Shown: one piece after another, positions 1 through 8,499 of the stretch | Position numbering within the stretch: the first letter of the stretch is position 1 | Layout: the number at the start of each line of letters is the position of its first letter | Origin: Pseudovibrio zosterae | GTDB lineage: Bacteria > Pseudomonadota > Alphaproteobacteria > Rhizobiales > Stappiaceae | NCBI RefSeq assembly: GCF_033843645.1 | Contig: NZ_JAWXVZ010000008.1 | Location: forward strand, 62,001-126,000 | Direction of reading: 5' to 3' | Length of the DNA stretch: 64,000 bases | Translations under genes and position numbers: made by a program | Notes under the pieces: generated by a model | Told to the model about the DNA's origin: nothing | Seen by the model: the letters and a program-made list of their open reading frames with translations, nothing else | Database searches by the model: none

Positions 1-592
1 TGTTCACCACGCGGCCGACCAAACCGTATTCAATGCCTTCTGCTGGAGACATCCAGTAGTCGCGGTCCGTATCTTTCTCAATACGCTCGATCGGCTGGCC
101 CGTAGCATCGGCAAAGATCTGATTGAGGCGATCACGCATCTTCAGGATCTCTTTTGCTTGAATCTCAATGTCGGTCGCCATGCCGCCAGCGCCACCAGAT
201 GGTTGGTGCAACAGGAAACGGGTGTTCGGCGTACACAGGCGACGTTCCTTTGGCACTGAAACGTAAATCAATGCGCCCGCACTTGCGACCCAGCCCATAC
301 CAAGCATACGCACTTCAGGGCGAATGAAGCGGATGGTGTCATGAATCATGTCACCGGATTCCACATGGCCGCCCGGAGAAGAAACGATCACGGTGATTGG
401 ATCATCGGAGACCTGAGACAAAGCCAACAACCGAGAACAGACGTCCTGAGCAAGTTCCTGCGAGATTTGACCTGTGATCAGAACCGTACGAGCGTCAAAC
501 AGGTGCTTGTCCACTGGAATGGACTTTTCAGATTTTGCCGTTTCGCCTTCGTCATCAAGATAATGAGGCATCGGAGAGGAATAGTCCGTCAT
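1..592 (-). CDS. ClpP-like ATP-dependent protease subunit (3' end cut by window edge)
   Basis: This is a serine protease of the ClpP/S14 family, which degrades unfolded polypeptides together with an AAA+ unfoldase. The first 197 residues are present and the C-terminus runs off the window. The catalytic triad is visible: Ser104 in VASAGAL, His129 in LLHQPSGG and Asp178 in DTDRDYW. The nucleophile context is ASAG instead of the SMG of canonical ClpP, which suggests one of the accessory ClpP paralogues that many alphaproteobacteria carry. That paralogue assignment is inference. The start is the ATG at 592. The nearest purine-rich site (GGGAG) lies about 12 nt upstream, which is long. A candidate promoter is at 652-680. 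Confidence 0.85.
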   Translation of the reverse strand, partial: MTDYSSPMPHYLDDEGETAKSEKSIPVDKHLFDARTVLITGQISQELAQDVCSRLLALSQVSDDPITVIVSSPGGHVESGDMIHDTIRFIRPEVRMLGMGWVASAGALIYVSVPKERRLCTPNTRFLLHQPSGGAGGMATDIEIQAKEILKMRDRLNQIFADATGQPIERIEKDTDRDYWMSPAEGIEYGLVGRVVN

Positions 593-651
593 ACGAGTGA
601 CTTGCTCCCTTAAAGATTGCTGCCGCCAGTTGCGGCGGGTGAAGTTACCTA

Positions 652-680
652 TTCTTAGAAGATGGGAGCGCTGCTCGCAA
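652..680 (-). promoter_or_regulatory. candidate sigma70-type promoter for the ClpP-like gene
   Basis: Read on the minus strand, TTGCGA (675-680) and TAAGAA (652-657) are separated by 17 bp, about 60 bp upstream of the ATG at 592. The match to TTGACA/TATAAT is partial. The rest of the 593-939 gap shows no ORF with coding character and no clear RNA structure. Confidence 0.3.
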
Positions 681-939
681 ACACCAAACTATTATTCACT
701 GAGATAGTCCCGGTAAAAAAGTGTGGTCCCAATGCCCCTCCCCGTTTTCCAGCTCCTGTGCGACAAGCTGTCCTCGTGGATGCAGGAAAACGACAAGCTC
801 TCGTTTGGTTATCTTTCGTTAAGCATGATCTAGCAAAGATCCGCCTATACCCGTTCACATCTGTAGAATTTGATAATTATTTTCGACGAAACTTTCTATG
901 GGTAATGGGCATTTATAACTATTTGGGGCTGGCTTAATC

Positions 940-3057
940 GTGTCAGAAAGTTCGAAGGCTTCGGAACACTCCGAGGAGAAGGTGATTCAACCTGCCGCGT
1001 TTATGTCACGGCGGAAGCTTGGCACCTTGCCTCCTCTCGGGAAAATACCGCAAACCGATGCCCGGGTTCTGGCCAAGATCGAAATCCCTGTTTATGTACT
1101 CGACCTTGAAAATATTCGTATTACATGGGCAAACCGCGCTGGCCTCGACTTCATGAAGTTGGACAGCGACACCTTCAATCACCAAGAATCGCTTGCGCTC
1201 CCGGCCCCCTTTAGTGATCCGGCGCATATTCGCCGGCTGCGCAACTACCTTCTTGCAAACACGGAAGACGAGGAAAGAACCGAGTCCGTTACAGTTGTTA
1301 TCGATGGCCAACCGACGAACATCACCTGTGCGGTCGACGAACAACCCTTTACCGACGGCCGCCTCGGCCTTTTGGTGCAGGTCACTTCCATCTCAAACAC
1401 GGACGTCTCTCAGTTGCGCATCGCACAAGCGTTGCTGTTCACCAACTCCATGATATCCATGTATACGGAGAGTGGCGAACTCATCTATGAGAACCCGGTG
1501 AGCCGTTTGCACCGCCCCAAAAGCGCAGCCAATCTGCCAGACCGCTTTTGCAACGATCGTGACTATCACGCCATTCGCGAAGCGCTGCAAACCCGCCTTC
1601 AGACCAATCTGGTCTGCCTGATGAAGGCCGGTGAAGGCAATCGCTGGCATGATGTGACGGCACGGCGCGGACACGATCCGGTAACCGGCGAGCAAACCAT
1701 CCTGATCAGCGCAATTGATGTTACCAAACGCCTCGAAGCGGAACACGAGGTACGTTACCTCGCCCATCACGATACGTTGACGGGCCTGCCCAACCGCACC
1801 TATCTCGAAATTGCCATCAATCGCCACCTCGATGAGGCCGAACTCAACGACGCCCAGGGGGCCATGCTTTTCGTTGATCTCGACCGCTTCAAGACCATCA
1901 ATGACACCCTCGGCCATCTGGTCGGTGACGACCTACTCATTCAGGTTGCAAAACGGCTTGAGGCGATCGGAAAGGACCTGGGCTTTGTTGCCCGCCTTGG
2001 CGGTGACGAGTTTGTACTACTGCTCTCAAACTTCCCGGATCATGACCTGATTGAGGAAGTTGCCGAGCACATGCGCCAAGAACTCTCAAGACCGTATGTT
2101 GTCGGCGGGCACAATTTGCAAATTACCCTGTCTGTGGGCGTTGCACTCTATCCAGAGCATGGCCGCGACCTCGACACCTTGATGCGCAAAGCAGACCTTG
2201 CCATGTACCGCGCAAAGGATCTGGGGCGCGATCGATACTGTTTCTTCAATACCCGTATGGCAGAGGATGCTGAGGAGCGCCTGCGTGTAGAAAATGCGCT
2301 GCGCCATGCCATCAACAACGACGAGTTCGAACTTCACTATCAGCCCCGTCTCAATGCACAGAACAATCATATTACAGGGGCAGAAAGCCTGTTGCGCTGG
2401 CATCACCCATCACGCGGACTGATATCCGCTGGTGTGTTCATCGAAGTCGCAGAAGAAACCGGGCTGATCGATGCCATAGGCGAGTGGGTTGCAGAAAACG
2501 CCATGCGCCAGCAAAAAGCCTGGGAGGAACAGGGGTATCCGGTCACCTTGTCCATCAACCTCTCCCCAGCCCAGTTCAAACGTGAACCCCTGCCGGAAAT
2601 ACTCATTGATCTGGCCAACAAGCTCGACATCACCCCTTCCCGTGTGAAGTTCGAGATTACAGAAAGCTTGCTCCTCAAAGAGACCGCGACGACGCTGCAT
2701 CAACTCACACAATTGCGCGATGCGGGTTTCCAACTGGAGATCGACGACTTTGGCACGGGCTACTCGAACCTGGGTTATCTGCAGCGATACCCCGTTTCGG
2801 CTCTGAAGATTGACCGCTCTTTCATCAGTGACCGAAAGCGGTGGCCGATCGTGCAAATGATTACCCAGATGGGACGCCTCTTGAACCTTTCAATCGTGGC
2901 GGAAGGCATTGAGACCCTTGAACAACTGGCACAGATCCGAACCGTTCACTGCCAAGAATACCAAGGCTTTCTGTATTCTCCAGCGGTCAGCGCAGACGAG
3001 TTTCTGCACCTCCTGAAACAGGATCGTCAGCAGCGGCGCACGGCCCGTCGCCTCTAA
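940..3057 (+). CDS. PAS-PAS-GGDEF-EAL bifunctional cyclic-di-GMP protein
   Basis: This 705-residue protein probably makes and/or degrades cyclic-di-GMP. Two N-terminal PAS-like modules (about residues 45-150 and 155-265) precede a GGDEF domain with an intact RLGGDEF loop (GGDEF at 354-358) and an EAL domain. The EAL signature reads ESL (Glu482-Leu484), so the catalytic Glu is kept. The DDFGTGYS loop (Asp602-Asp603), LKIDRSFI, AEGIE and QGF elements are also present, so both domains look catalytically competent. No RxxD inhibitory site is seen just before GGDEF. There is no transmembrane segment, so the protein is predicted cytosolic and sensing through PAS. The GTG at 940 is the only start before an upstream in-frame stop, and its ribosome site is weak. 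Confidence 0.9.
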   Translation: MSESSKASEHSEEKVIQPAAFMSRRKLGTLPPLGKIPQTDARVLAKIEIPVYVLDLENIRITWANRAGLDFMKLDSDTFNHQESLALPAPFSDPAHIRRLRNYLLANTEDEERTESVTVVIDGQPTNITCAVDEQPFTDGRLGLLVQVTSISNTDVSQLRIAQALLFTNSMISMYTESGELIYENPVSRLHRPKSAANLPDRFCNDRDYHAIREALQTRLQTNLVCLMKAGEGNRWHDVTARRGHDPVTGEQTILISAIDVTKRLEAEHEVRYLAHHDTLTGLPNRTYLEIAINRHLDEAELNDAQGAMLFVDLDRFKTINDTLGHLVGDDLLIQVAKRLEAIGKDLGFVARLGGDEFVLLLSNFPDHDLIEEVAEHMRQELSRPYVVGGHNLQITLSVGVALYPEHGRDLDTLMRKADLAMYRAKDLGRDRYCFFNTRMAEDAEERLRVENALRHAINNDEFELHYQPRLNAQNNHITGAESLLRWHHPSRGLISAGVFIEVAEETGLIDAIGEWVAENAMRQQKAWEEQGYPVTLSINLSPAQFKREPLPEILIDLANKLDITPSRVKFEITESLLLKETATTLHQLTQLRDAGFQLEIDDFGTGYSNLGYLQRYPVSALKIDRSFISDRKRWPIVQMITQMGRLLNLSIVAEGIETLEQLAQIRTVHCQEYQGFLYSPAVSADEFLHLLKQDRQQRRTARRL

Positions 3058-3071
3058 CGGTAGCTTGCCAA

Positions 3072-3494
3072 TCAATCTGCCTGATGCTTCAAGGACCGAA
3101 TGGCTTCAAGCGCTTCTTCAGCACGCTCCTCGGGGACAAACACGTGGTCGTGGTAATACCCCGCCACCACATTTGCAGGTATTCCCTCAGCAGCAAGCGC
3201 ATTGGCTATGGCGGCCGTAAGCCCAACGGCTTCCAATGAGGAATGGACAGATAGCGCAATATGCCGAAACACAGGCTCTGTAGGCGCCCCGGCGACGCCA
3301 GCCTGCTCAACAGTCAGGATGGCTGTGATTTCCTCACCCTCCTGAAAGGTGCCAATGGGATCGTATTGCGCCACCTCAGAGAGCGACAGCCTGGGGAAGC
3401 TGGCGAATACGAATCCATGAGGCTCCAGTGTGGCCTCCAGATGCTTCAGGATATCGCCAAGATCCCGCAGACCGCGGCTGGTGTTGATGCGCAT
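3072..3494 (-). CDS. ACT-domain protein (COG3602-type)
   Basis: The 140-residue product resembles the small stand-alone ACT-domain proteins of proteobacteria, which are presumed amino-acid or ligand sensors without a known reaction. A duplicated beta-alpha-beta pattern is visible, with the block EPVFRHIALSVHSSLEAVGL followed by an ALAAEGIPANVVAGYYHDH segment. The reading frame is open further upstream, but the ATG at 3494 has a GGAG six bases before it and gives the family length. It lies 23 bp downstream of the thioesterase gene, so the two are probably co-transcribed. It ends 14 bp from the convergent GGDEF-EAL gene. Confidence 0.75.
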   Translation of the reverse strand: MRINTSRGLRDLGDILKHLEATLEPHGFVFASFPRLSLSEVAQYDPIGTFQEGEEITAILTVEQAGVAGAPTEPVFRHIALSVHSSLEAVGLTAAIANALAAEGIPANVVAGYYHDHVFVPEERAEEALEAIRSLKHQAD

Positions 3495-3517
3495 TCCAAT
3501 CTCCAAAAAGGTGCGGG

Positions 3518-3964
3518 CTAGAAGGTAAGCCCCTGCTTCCCGACCATTGTAAACAACCCAGTGGCAACATGCACCTCGCTGTTTGCATTCAGGCAATAAA
3601 CGTCAGACTGAACAACTGTTAGCATTCGTCCGGGCTTCAACACCACTCCTCGCGCAATCAGCAAATCTCCTTCACCGGGATTGAGCAGGTTCAGCTTGAA
3701 TTCAGCGGTCAGAACACCTGTATCCTCCGCCATGAGCGAAAGCGCTGACCAGCCTGCCGCCACATCCGCGATGCTGGATATGATGCCGCCATGAAAAAAG
3801 CCGTGTTGTTGCAACAGGCCACCCTGCTTTGGCAGTTCCAGAGCGACGGCTCCAGGCTTGATATCGGTGATGTTCGCCCCGATAAACTGCATCAAAGGCT
3901 GGCTGCGAAAGCTAAGCTCCACTCGCTCCCTCCAGCCTTCAAATCGCGGTGTAAAAACACTCAT
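3518..3964 (-). CDS. PaaI-type hotdog-fold thioesterase
   Basis: The 148-residue product has the single hotdog-fold pattern of the PaaI/4HBT superfamily. The helix motif HGFFHGGIISSIADVAAG includes the HGG turn and the Asp that normally polarises the nucleophilic water. These enzymes hydrolyse acyl-CoA thioesters; the substrate here cannot be read from sequence. The ATG at 3964 is preferred over the adjacent GTG at 3967 because GGGAGG lies five bases before it. It is the first gene of a probable two-gene unit with the ACT-domain gene. Confidence 0.8.
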   Translation of the reverse strand: MSVFTPRFEGWRERVELSFRSQPLMQFIGANITDIKPGAVALELPKQGGLLQQHGFFHGGIISSIADVAAGWSALSLMAEDTGVLTAEFKLNLLNPGEGDLLIARGVVLKPGRMLTVVQSDVYCLNANSEVHVATGLFTMVGKQGLTF

Positions 3965-4036
3965 CACGCCCTCCCGAGGATGTCGGGAAGACCGTAGCAG
4001 GGGGCTTTAAGCCTGTCCCTTAGCCACTTGTCTGTG

Positions 4037-5467
4037 TCAGAACGGCAGACCGAACCACCACGCAGCCAGAAACAAGAAAGAGAAGAAGCCGACCACATCG
4101 GTAATCATGGTCACAAACACGGAGGACGCCAATGCAGGGTCCGCTCCAACCTGATTGAGCCCCATCGGTACCAGCAAGCCGAACAGGGCCGAACACACGG
4201 TATTCAGCAGCACTGCTGTAGCGATCACCATCCCGATCTCGGGGTTCGCAAACCAAATAGCAGCAATAATGCCAATCAAGATCCCGAGAACCACGCCATT
4301 GATAAGCCCTACGAGCAGCTCACGGCGCAACACACGGAACAGGTTTCTCTTGTTGAGGTCTTTGGTGGCAATTGCGCGCACCGTCACCGCCATGGTTTGG
4401 GTGCCGGAGTTCCCGCCCATGGAAGCCACAATCGGCATCAGGACGGCCAGCGCCACCATCATTTCAATGGTGGCCTCGAACATGGAAATAACGGTGGCCG
4501 CAAGAAGCGCCGTAAAGACGTTCACCACCAGCCATGTGATACGGGAACGCGCCGTTTCCAAAACATCGTCCGAGATTTCTTCATCACCCACACCGGCAAG
4601 ACCCATCATGTCCTCCTGCGCTTCTTCCTGAATAACATCAACGATGTCATCCACGGTGATGATACCCACCAGACGGTCTGCTTCATCGGTTACAGCAAGA
4701 GAGACAAGATTGTAACGCTCGAACTTGCGCGCCACCTCTTCCTGGTCCTCATTGACCCGCACCAGATGTCGGGTCTCCTCCATGATCTTGGAGATCTTCT
4801 TGCTGCGCTTGGTGGCCAGCAGCCGATCCAAAGACACAGCACCCAAGAGCCGAAAGCCCGGATCGACAACATAAATTTCGTAGAAGCGCTCAGGCAGATC
4901 GCTTGAACCACGAATGTGGTCAATCACCTGCCCTACAGTCCAGAACGGCGGCAGGGCGATGAAATCGGTCTGGACCAAACGGCCCGCCGTATCCTCAGGG
5001 TACTCGAGTGCTCGGCGCAGCTGCGTGCTGTCAACATTGGGCAGTTCAGCAAGAATCTTGTCCTGCTCATCTTGCTCCATGTCTTCCAGAATGAAGACCG
5101 CATCATCGGACTCAAGCTCACCAATACCTTGCGCAACAGCTTCAGCTGGCAGATCTTCCAGAAGCTTTAGGCGAACCTGTTCATCGGTCTCCGTAAGCGC
5201 TGTGAAGTCGAACGCCTCTCCGAGCATTTCAACCAGCTTCACACGGTCATCTGGAGAGAGCGTCTCAATCAACTCACCCGCATCTGCTTCGTGCAAATCG
5301 CCGGCAAGGTTCTTGACCTGCGCGCCATCGTTCGCAGCAATGGCCTCTTCAACGGCCTTGACCCAAACGAGGTTCAAATGGCCATTGTCATCGCGAACTG
5401 GCATATCTGGGGCGCCTGTCTCAATCGCTTCTGCAAGATTATTTTCGACCAAGGGACCTCCAGACAC
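4037..5467 (-). CDS. mgtE: MgtE magnesium channel/transporter
   Basis: This is an inner-membrane Mg2+ channel gated by cytosolic magnesium. The 476-residue protein has the complete architecture: an N-terminal acidic MgtE-N superhelical domain (about 35-165), paired CBS domains (about 170-290, including LVGIITVDDIVDVIQEEA), then five hydrophobic helices (about 315-476) with the pore signature PIVASMGGNSGTQ. The first possible start is GTG 5467. A TTG at 5452, with GGAGGT just upstream, would give 471 residues, so the start is uncertain. It appears monocistronic. No M-box type riboswitch was recognised upstream. Confidence 0.93.
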   Translation of the reverse strand: MSGGPLVENNLAEAIETGAPDMPVRDDNGHLNLVWVKAVEEAIAANDGAQVKNLAGDLHEADAGELIETLSPDDRVKLVEMLGEAFDFTALTETDEQVRLKLLEDLPAEAVAQGIGELESDDAVFILEDMEQDEQDKILAELPNVDSTQLRRALEYPEDTAGRLVQTDFIALPPFWTVGQVIDHIRGSSDLPERFYEIYVVDPGFRLLGAVSLDRLLATKRSKKISKIMEETRHLVRVNEDQEEVARKFERYNLVSLAVTDEADRLVGIITVDDIVDVIQEEAQEDMMGLAGVGDEEISDDVLETARSRITWLVVNVFTALLAATVISMFEATIEMMVALAVLMPIVASMGGNSGTQTMAVTVRAIATKDLNKRNLFRVLRRELLVGLINGVVLGILIGIIAAIWFANPEIGMVIATAVLLNTVCSALFGLLVPMGLNQVGADPALASSVFVTMITDVVGFFSFLFLAAWWFGLPF

Positions 5468-5660
5468 CGGCGAATCCGGCCAGAGAGAGAAACTTCACTA
5501 TGCGTTGGCTTATCTGCCCACAGAGCACAGAGCAACACCAAGTTGGCGTAGAGGCATTCCTAGCCACAGCTGTATTAAACGCTGGAACCATCAGGAATCC
5601 ATAAAAACTTGGGAAAGGACACCGGATTTAGCTGCCAAGGTGTGCAGCCCTTGAAAAGCA

Positions 5661-5694
5661 AAAATCCCCGGCTCTTTTCAGAGCTCGGGGATTT
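5661..5694 (-). terminator. terminator downstream of tRNA-Leu
   Basis: The near-perfect inverted repeat AAATCCCCGAGCTC / GAGCCGGGGATTT (one bulged base) directly abuts the encoded CCA end of tRNA-Leu. On the minus strand it is followed by TTTTTGCTTTTC. This is a typical Rho-independent terminator for a single tRNA transcript. Confidence 0.75.
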
Positions 5695-5781
5695 TGGTGC
5701 GGCCGAGAAGACTCGAACTTCCACGGGTTTTACCCCACAGCGACCTCAACGCTGCGCGTCTACCAATTCCGCCACGGCCGC
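5695..5781 (-). tRNA. tRNA-Leu (anticodon GAG)
   Basis: The acceptor stem GCGGCCG pairs with CGGCCGC, followed by discriminator A and an encoded CCA. The anticodon arm is CAGCG-TTGAGGT-CGCTG, giving anticodon GAG, which reads CUC and CUU. A long variable arm typical of leucine tRNA and the TTCGAGT T-loop are visible. Length with CCA is 87 nt. A promoter lies at 5833-5861 and a terminator directly after the CCA, so it is a stand-alone unit. Confidence 0.95.
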
Positions 5782-5832
5782 TAAACTGTGGCTCGGCGGG
5801 TCAGCGGTGCTGTCCTCGCCGTCGGTGAGCGG

Positions 5833-5861
5833 TGTATAGCCAACTGCTATGTACCGCGCAA
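5833..5861 (-). promoter_or_regulatory. promoter for tRNA-Leu
   Basis: On the minus strand TTGCGC (5856-5861) and TATACA (5833-5838) are separated by exactly 17 bp. The predicted start of transcription is about 45 nt upstream of the mature tRNA 5' end, which fits a tRNA promoter. Confidence 0.55.
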
Positions 5862-5960
5862 GGGCTTCGTCATAAGATATTCACAACAAGCCATATTTTT
5901 TAGGAAATCAACGTTCCAGAGCCCGAGTTTTCCACCATAGGGCGCAATACCCTGCCCCTG

Positions 5961-6227
5961 CTATATGCGATCGTCCTCGCGCGCAGGGCGCACTTCTGGC
6001 CGTCTTTTCAATATCTTAGTGATTTTGATGCCGACTTTATCGCCCACAAGCGTCACCTGCCCTTTCGCAACCGGAATTTTGTTTGCCAGAACCTCGACTT
6101 CGTCCTCTTCTGTCGCATCCAGCTCAATCACGGCACCACGTCCCATACGCAAAAGCTGGTGAACCGGCATTTCAGAACGGCCCAACACAACAGAAATATC
6201 AACGGCGATCTTGTCAAAGGTGGTCAT
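5961..6227 (-). CDS. stand-alone FliN/SpoA-domain flagellar switch-like protein
   Basis: The 88-residue product is essentially one SpoA (surface presentation of antigens) domain as found at the C-terminus of FliN, a C-ring protein of the flagellar motor. Diagnostic blocks are VDISVVLGRSEMPVHQLL, GAVIELDATEEDEVEVLANK and GQVTLVGDKVGIKITKI. It lacks the extra N-terminal part usual in full-length FliN. No other flagellar gene is nearby, so it may be a second copy or a regulator-like paralogue; this is inference. The ATG at 6227 was chosen over the TTG two codons upstream. It is divergent from lipB. Confidence 0.8.
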   Translation of the reverse strand: MTTFDKIAVDISVVLGRSEMPVHQLLRMGRGAVIELDATEEDEVEVLANKIPVAKGQVTLVGDKVGIKITKILKRRPEVRPAREDDRI

Positions 6228-6356
6228 TCGCAAATTCCAAGCCTAAATGGTCGGTACACATCCTTCGTGCGCAACGCTTGCACCCTACTGGATTTTGCGG
6301 TTATTCGCCATTAAGGATTCCAGTTGTTCTCACAATCAAGAAGACAAGTCAGAGCC

Positions 6357-7103
6357 ATGGTAGATCGGCAGACCCTAGCCACCAGTTTTCATCCAACCGT
6401 TGAAGCACCACCAGTAGAGTGGGTAATCGACGATGGTCTTGTGCCCTATGAGGTCGCAAGCGCTGAGATGGAGAGCCGTGTTGCTGCAATCGCAAAGGGT
6501 GAAGCCCGCGAACGTGTCTGGTTGTTGGAGCACCCGCCTCTTTACACAGCCGGCACCAGCGCGGAAGCGAAGGACTTGATATCCCCTGACCGCTTTCCCG
6601 TTTATGAGACGGGTCGCGGTGGCCAGTACACCTATCATGGACCAGGCCAGCGCGTTGCCTATGTCATGCTGGACCTCAAGCGGCGCACACAGGACGTGAG
6701 GGCCTTTGTGGCAGCACTGGAAGAATGGGTCATCTCATCGCTATGGGACTATCATGTGCGCGGCGAGCGCCGTGAAAATCGCGTCGGTGTTTGGGTGCAA
6801 CGGCCAGAGAAAGGCGCAGGCGTTGAGGACAAGATTGCCGCCATCGGCATTCGTCTGCGCAAATGGGTTACGTTCCACGGCATCAGCTTCAACGTAGACC
6901 CGGATCTGGACCATTTCAGCGGTATCGTGCCCTGTGGCATCCAGCAGCACGGGGTGACCAGCCTTGTTGATCTTGGCCTGCCAGTCACCATGGAAGAGAA
7001 CGACAGCGTTCTAAGGGCGCGGTTTGAGGCTGTGTTCGGGCCTGTAGAGCCCATAGGGGCAACGGGTTTGGCTGTTCCCTACAACTCCACCGAGACCGCT
7101 TAG
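6357..7103 (+). CDS. lipB: LipB octanoyl-[ACP]:protein N-octanoyltransferase
   Basis: LipB moves octanoate from acyl carrier protein to lipoyl domains, the first step of protein lipoylation in the cytosol. The 248-residue product has the family signature RGGQYTYHGPGQ (about 87-98), the catalytic Lys159 in EDKIAAIGI and the catalytic Cys193 in GIVPCGIQQHG. The frame is open upstream to a TTG at 6324, but the ATG at 6357 gives the usual length. Its stop codon overlaps the stop of the convergent acylphosphatase gene. No lipA is seen nearby. Confidence 0.93.
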   Translation: MVDRQTLATSFHPTVEAPPVEWVIDDGLVPYEVASAEMESRVAAIAKGEARERVWLLEHPPLYTAGTSAEAKDLISPDRFPVYETGRGGQYTYHGPGQRVAYVMLDLKRRTQDVRAFVAALEEWVISSLWDYHVRGERRENRVGVWVQRPEKGAGVEDKIAAIGIRLRKWVTFHGISFNVDPDLDHFSGIVPCGIQQHGVTSLVDLGLPVTMEENDSVLRARFEAVFGPVEPIGATGLAVPYNSTETA

Positions 7104-7369
7104 AAAGCGATTCTAAACGGTCCATCTTGGGCCTCTCCAGGCCCAAGGCGTTCCACTTCATCAACGGATGAGAAGGTCGGCCCTTCAAGGGCCGCGGTCA
7201 GCAAGGCTTCCACCTTCTCGCGGGGGCCAGATACCTGCGCCTCCACACGACCGTCCTGCAGGTTGCGCACCCAGCCAGACAGGTCCAAACCGCGCGCCTT
7301 TTGCTGAAACCAGCGCCGGTAACCCACGCCTTGCACCCGTCCTGAAATCATCACATGAACGCTAAACAT
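7100..7369 (-). CDS. acyP: acylphosphatase
   Basis: This 89-residue enzyme hydrolyses acyl phosphates in the cytosol. The N-terminal consensus ISGRVQGVGYRRWFQQKA contains the catalytic Arg of the GRVQGVGYR loop, and GWVRNLQDGRVE contains the catalytic Asn. The start at ATG 7369 has GGGAGG seven bases upstream. Longer in-frame extension upstream is not supported. The stop codon TAA overlaps the lipB stop on the other strand by two bases. Confidence 0.92.
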   Translation of the reverse strand: MFSVHVMISGRVQGVGYRRWFQQKARGLDLSGWVRNLQDGRVEAQVSGPREKVEALLTAALEGPTFSSVDEVERLGPGEAQDGPFRIAF

Positions 7370-7408
7370 GAAGCGCCTCCCGCAGCTCTTCGGTGATTGT
7401 GCTCCGCT

Positions 7409-7449
7409 AGAAAACAAAAAGGCCTGCCGAGGGAGTTTAGGCAGGCCTT
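7409..7449 (-). terminator. Rho-independent terminator after ribN
   Basis: On the minus strand a perfect 10-bp stem AAGGCCTGCC / GGCAGGCCTT with an 11-nt loop is followed by TTTGTTTT. It lies 11 bp past the ribN stop, between ribN and the acylphosphatase gene. Confidence 0.85.
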
Positions 7450-7459
7450 GTGGCTCTAA

Positions 7460-8359
7460 TCAAGCATCTTGGGTCTTGCGTTCAGCGTTCACGATAAACA
7501 GTGAAGCGCCGATGATCATGGCCGCACCGAGCCACAGATTGCCGGGCGGCACCCAGCCAAACACCAGAAAACCGCAGAGCACATTGAGCGGCAACTTCAA
7601 GTGATCGAAGGGCTGCAGATATGCAGCATCGGCGCGGGCATAGGCCATGGCAAGTGTGCTGTTGGCAACCGCACCCAGCAGCCCCGCCGCAATCACCAGC
7701 CACCATGCGGTGTAAGAGGATGGGATTTCAAAACCCGCCCCTGCAGCCAGCGCCAAGTTGATAGGCGTCAGGAACAGCAGCAGATAAAGCGTTACGGATT
7801 GCGGGCTCTCATCTTCTTCCAACTTCTTCATGCAGAGGATGGATGCCCCCCAGAGCAATGCAGCACCGATTGGCAAAAGTGCGCCCCATTGAAACGCATC
7901 AGACCAAGGTGACAGAATGATCATTCCGCCAAAGAAACCCAGCGCTGTAGCCCCCCAGCGTGTCAGGCTCACCCCCTCTCGCAAGAAAAGCGCTGCACCA
8001 ATGGTCACGAAGAACGGTGAGGTCATGAGCAGTGCAATGGCCTGCCAGATCGGCACAGGATAGGCAAGACTGGCAACCCACAGCTGAACGCCCAGCGCGG
8101 CCAGAACGACGCGAAGGACATGAAGGCCAAGTCGTTTCGTCTTGAGGCCGGAAAAGCCAATCCGCCAAACCACTGGAATCATCGCAACAAGAGAGATGAA
8201 GTATTGCCAGAACGTGGCACTTGGCGAGGCCAGCCCAAGGTTCATGGTAAGGAACTGCATGGCAGTGTTGGACAGAGCGAAGGCTGAACCCGCCAGAACC
8301 ATCCAGAACGCGCCGGAAATGGCGCTTTTGCTTTGTGCAGCCATAGAAGCGTTGGTCAT
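7460..8359 (-). CDS. ribN: RibN-type riboflavin importer (EamA/DMT family)
   Basis: The 299-residue protein has about ten hydrophobic segments in two EamA repeats, as in drug/metabolite transporters. The family alone does not give a substrate. The FMN riboswitch directly upstream (8500-8637) points to flavin uptake, matching the riboflavin importer RibN described in alphaproteobacteria and vibrios. The substrate call therefore rests on context. The ATG at 8359 has GAGGGC seven bases upstream. Transcription ends at the terminator at 7409-7449, so the gene is a single riboswitch-controlled unit. Confidence 0.85.
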   Translation of the reverse strand: MTNASMAAQSKSAISGAFWMVLAGSAFALSNTAMQFLTMNLGLASPSATFWQYFISLVAMIPVVWRIGFSGLKTKRLGLHVLRVVLAALGVQLWVASLAYPVPIWQAIALLMTSPFFVTIGAALFLREGVSLTRWGATALGFFGGMIILSPWSDAFQWGALLPIGAALLWGASILCMKKLEEDESPQSVTLYLLLFLTPINLALAAGAGFEIPSSYTAWWLVIAAGLLGAVANSTLAMAYARADAAYLQPFDHLKLPLNVLCGFLVFGWVPPGNLWLGAAMIIGASLFIVNAERKTQDA

Positions 8360-8499
8360 GGCAACGCCCTCGCCCACACGGGGAAGAAAAACAAGTTGTA
8401 TCTCATGCTCTCTGATCCAATAGGCCCTTACGGGCAGCCCGAAATTGAATCAGGGCCTCATTCAGCACGAATAACAAAGGAATGCCCTCATGCTGAGTT

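Noticed and set aside
662..937. Short 91-codon frame between the ClpP-like gene and the GGDEF-EAL gene
   Set aside because: No ribosome site, an opposing frame of similar quality, and no recognisable motif; more likely intergenic DNA.
4028..4906. 292-codon plus-strand frame opposite mgtE
   Set aside because: It is an antisense shadow of a clear MgtE coding region, with His/Gln-rich low-quality composition.
5468..5660. Possible magnesium riboswitch upstream of mgtE
   Set aside because: No M-box conserved blocks were recognised, and the element is mainly known from Firmicutes.
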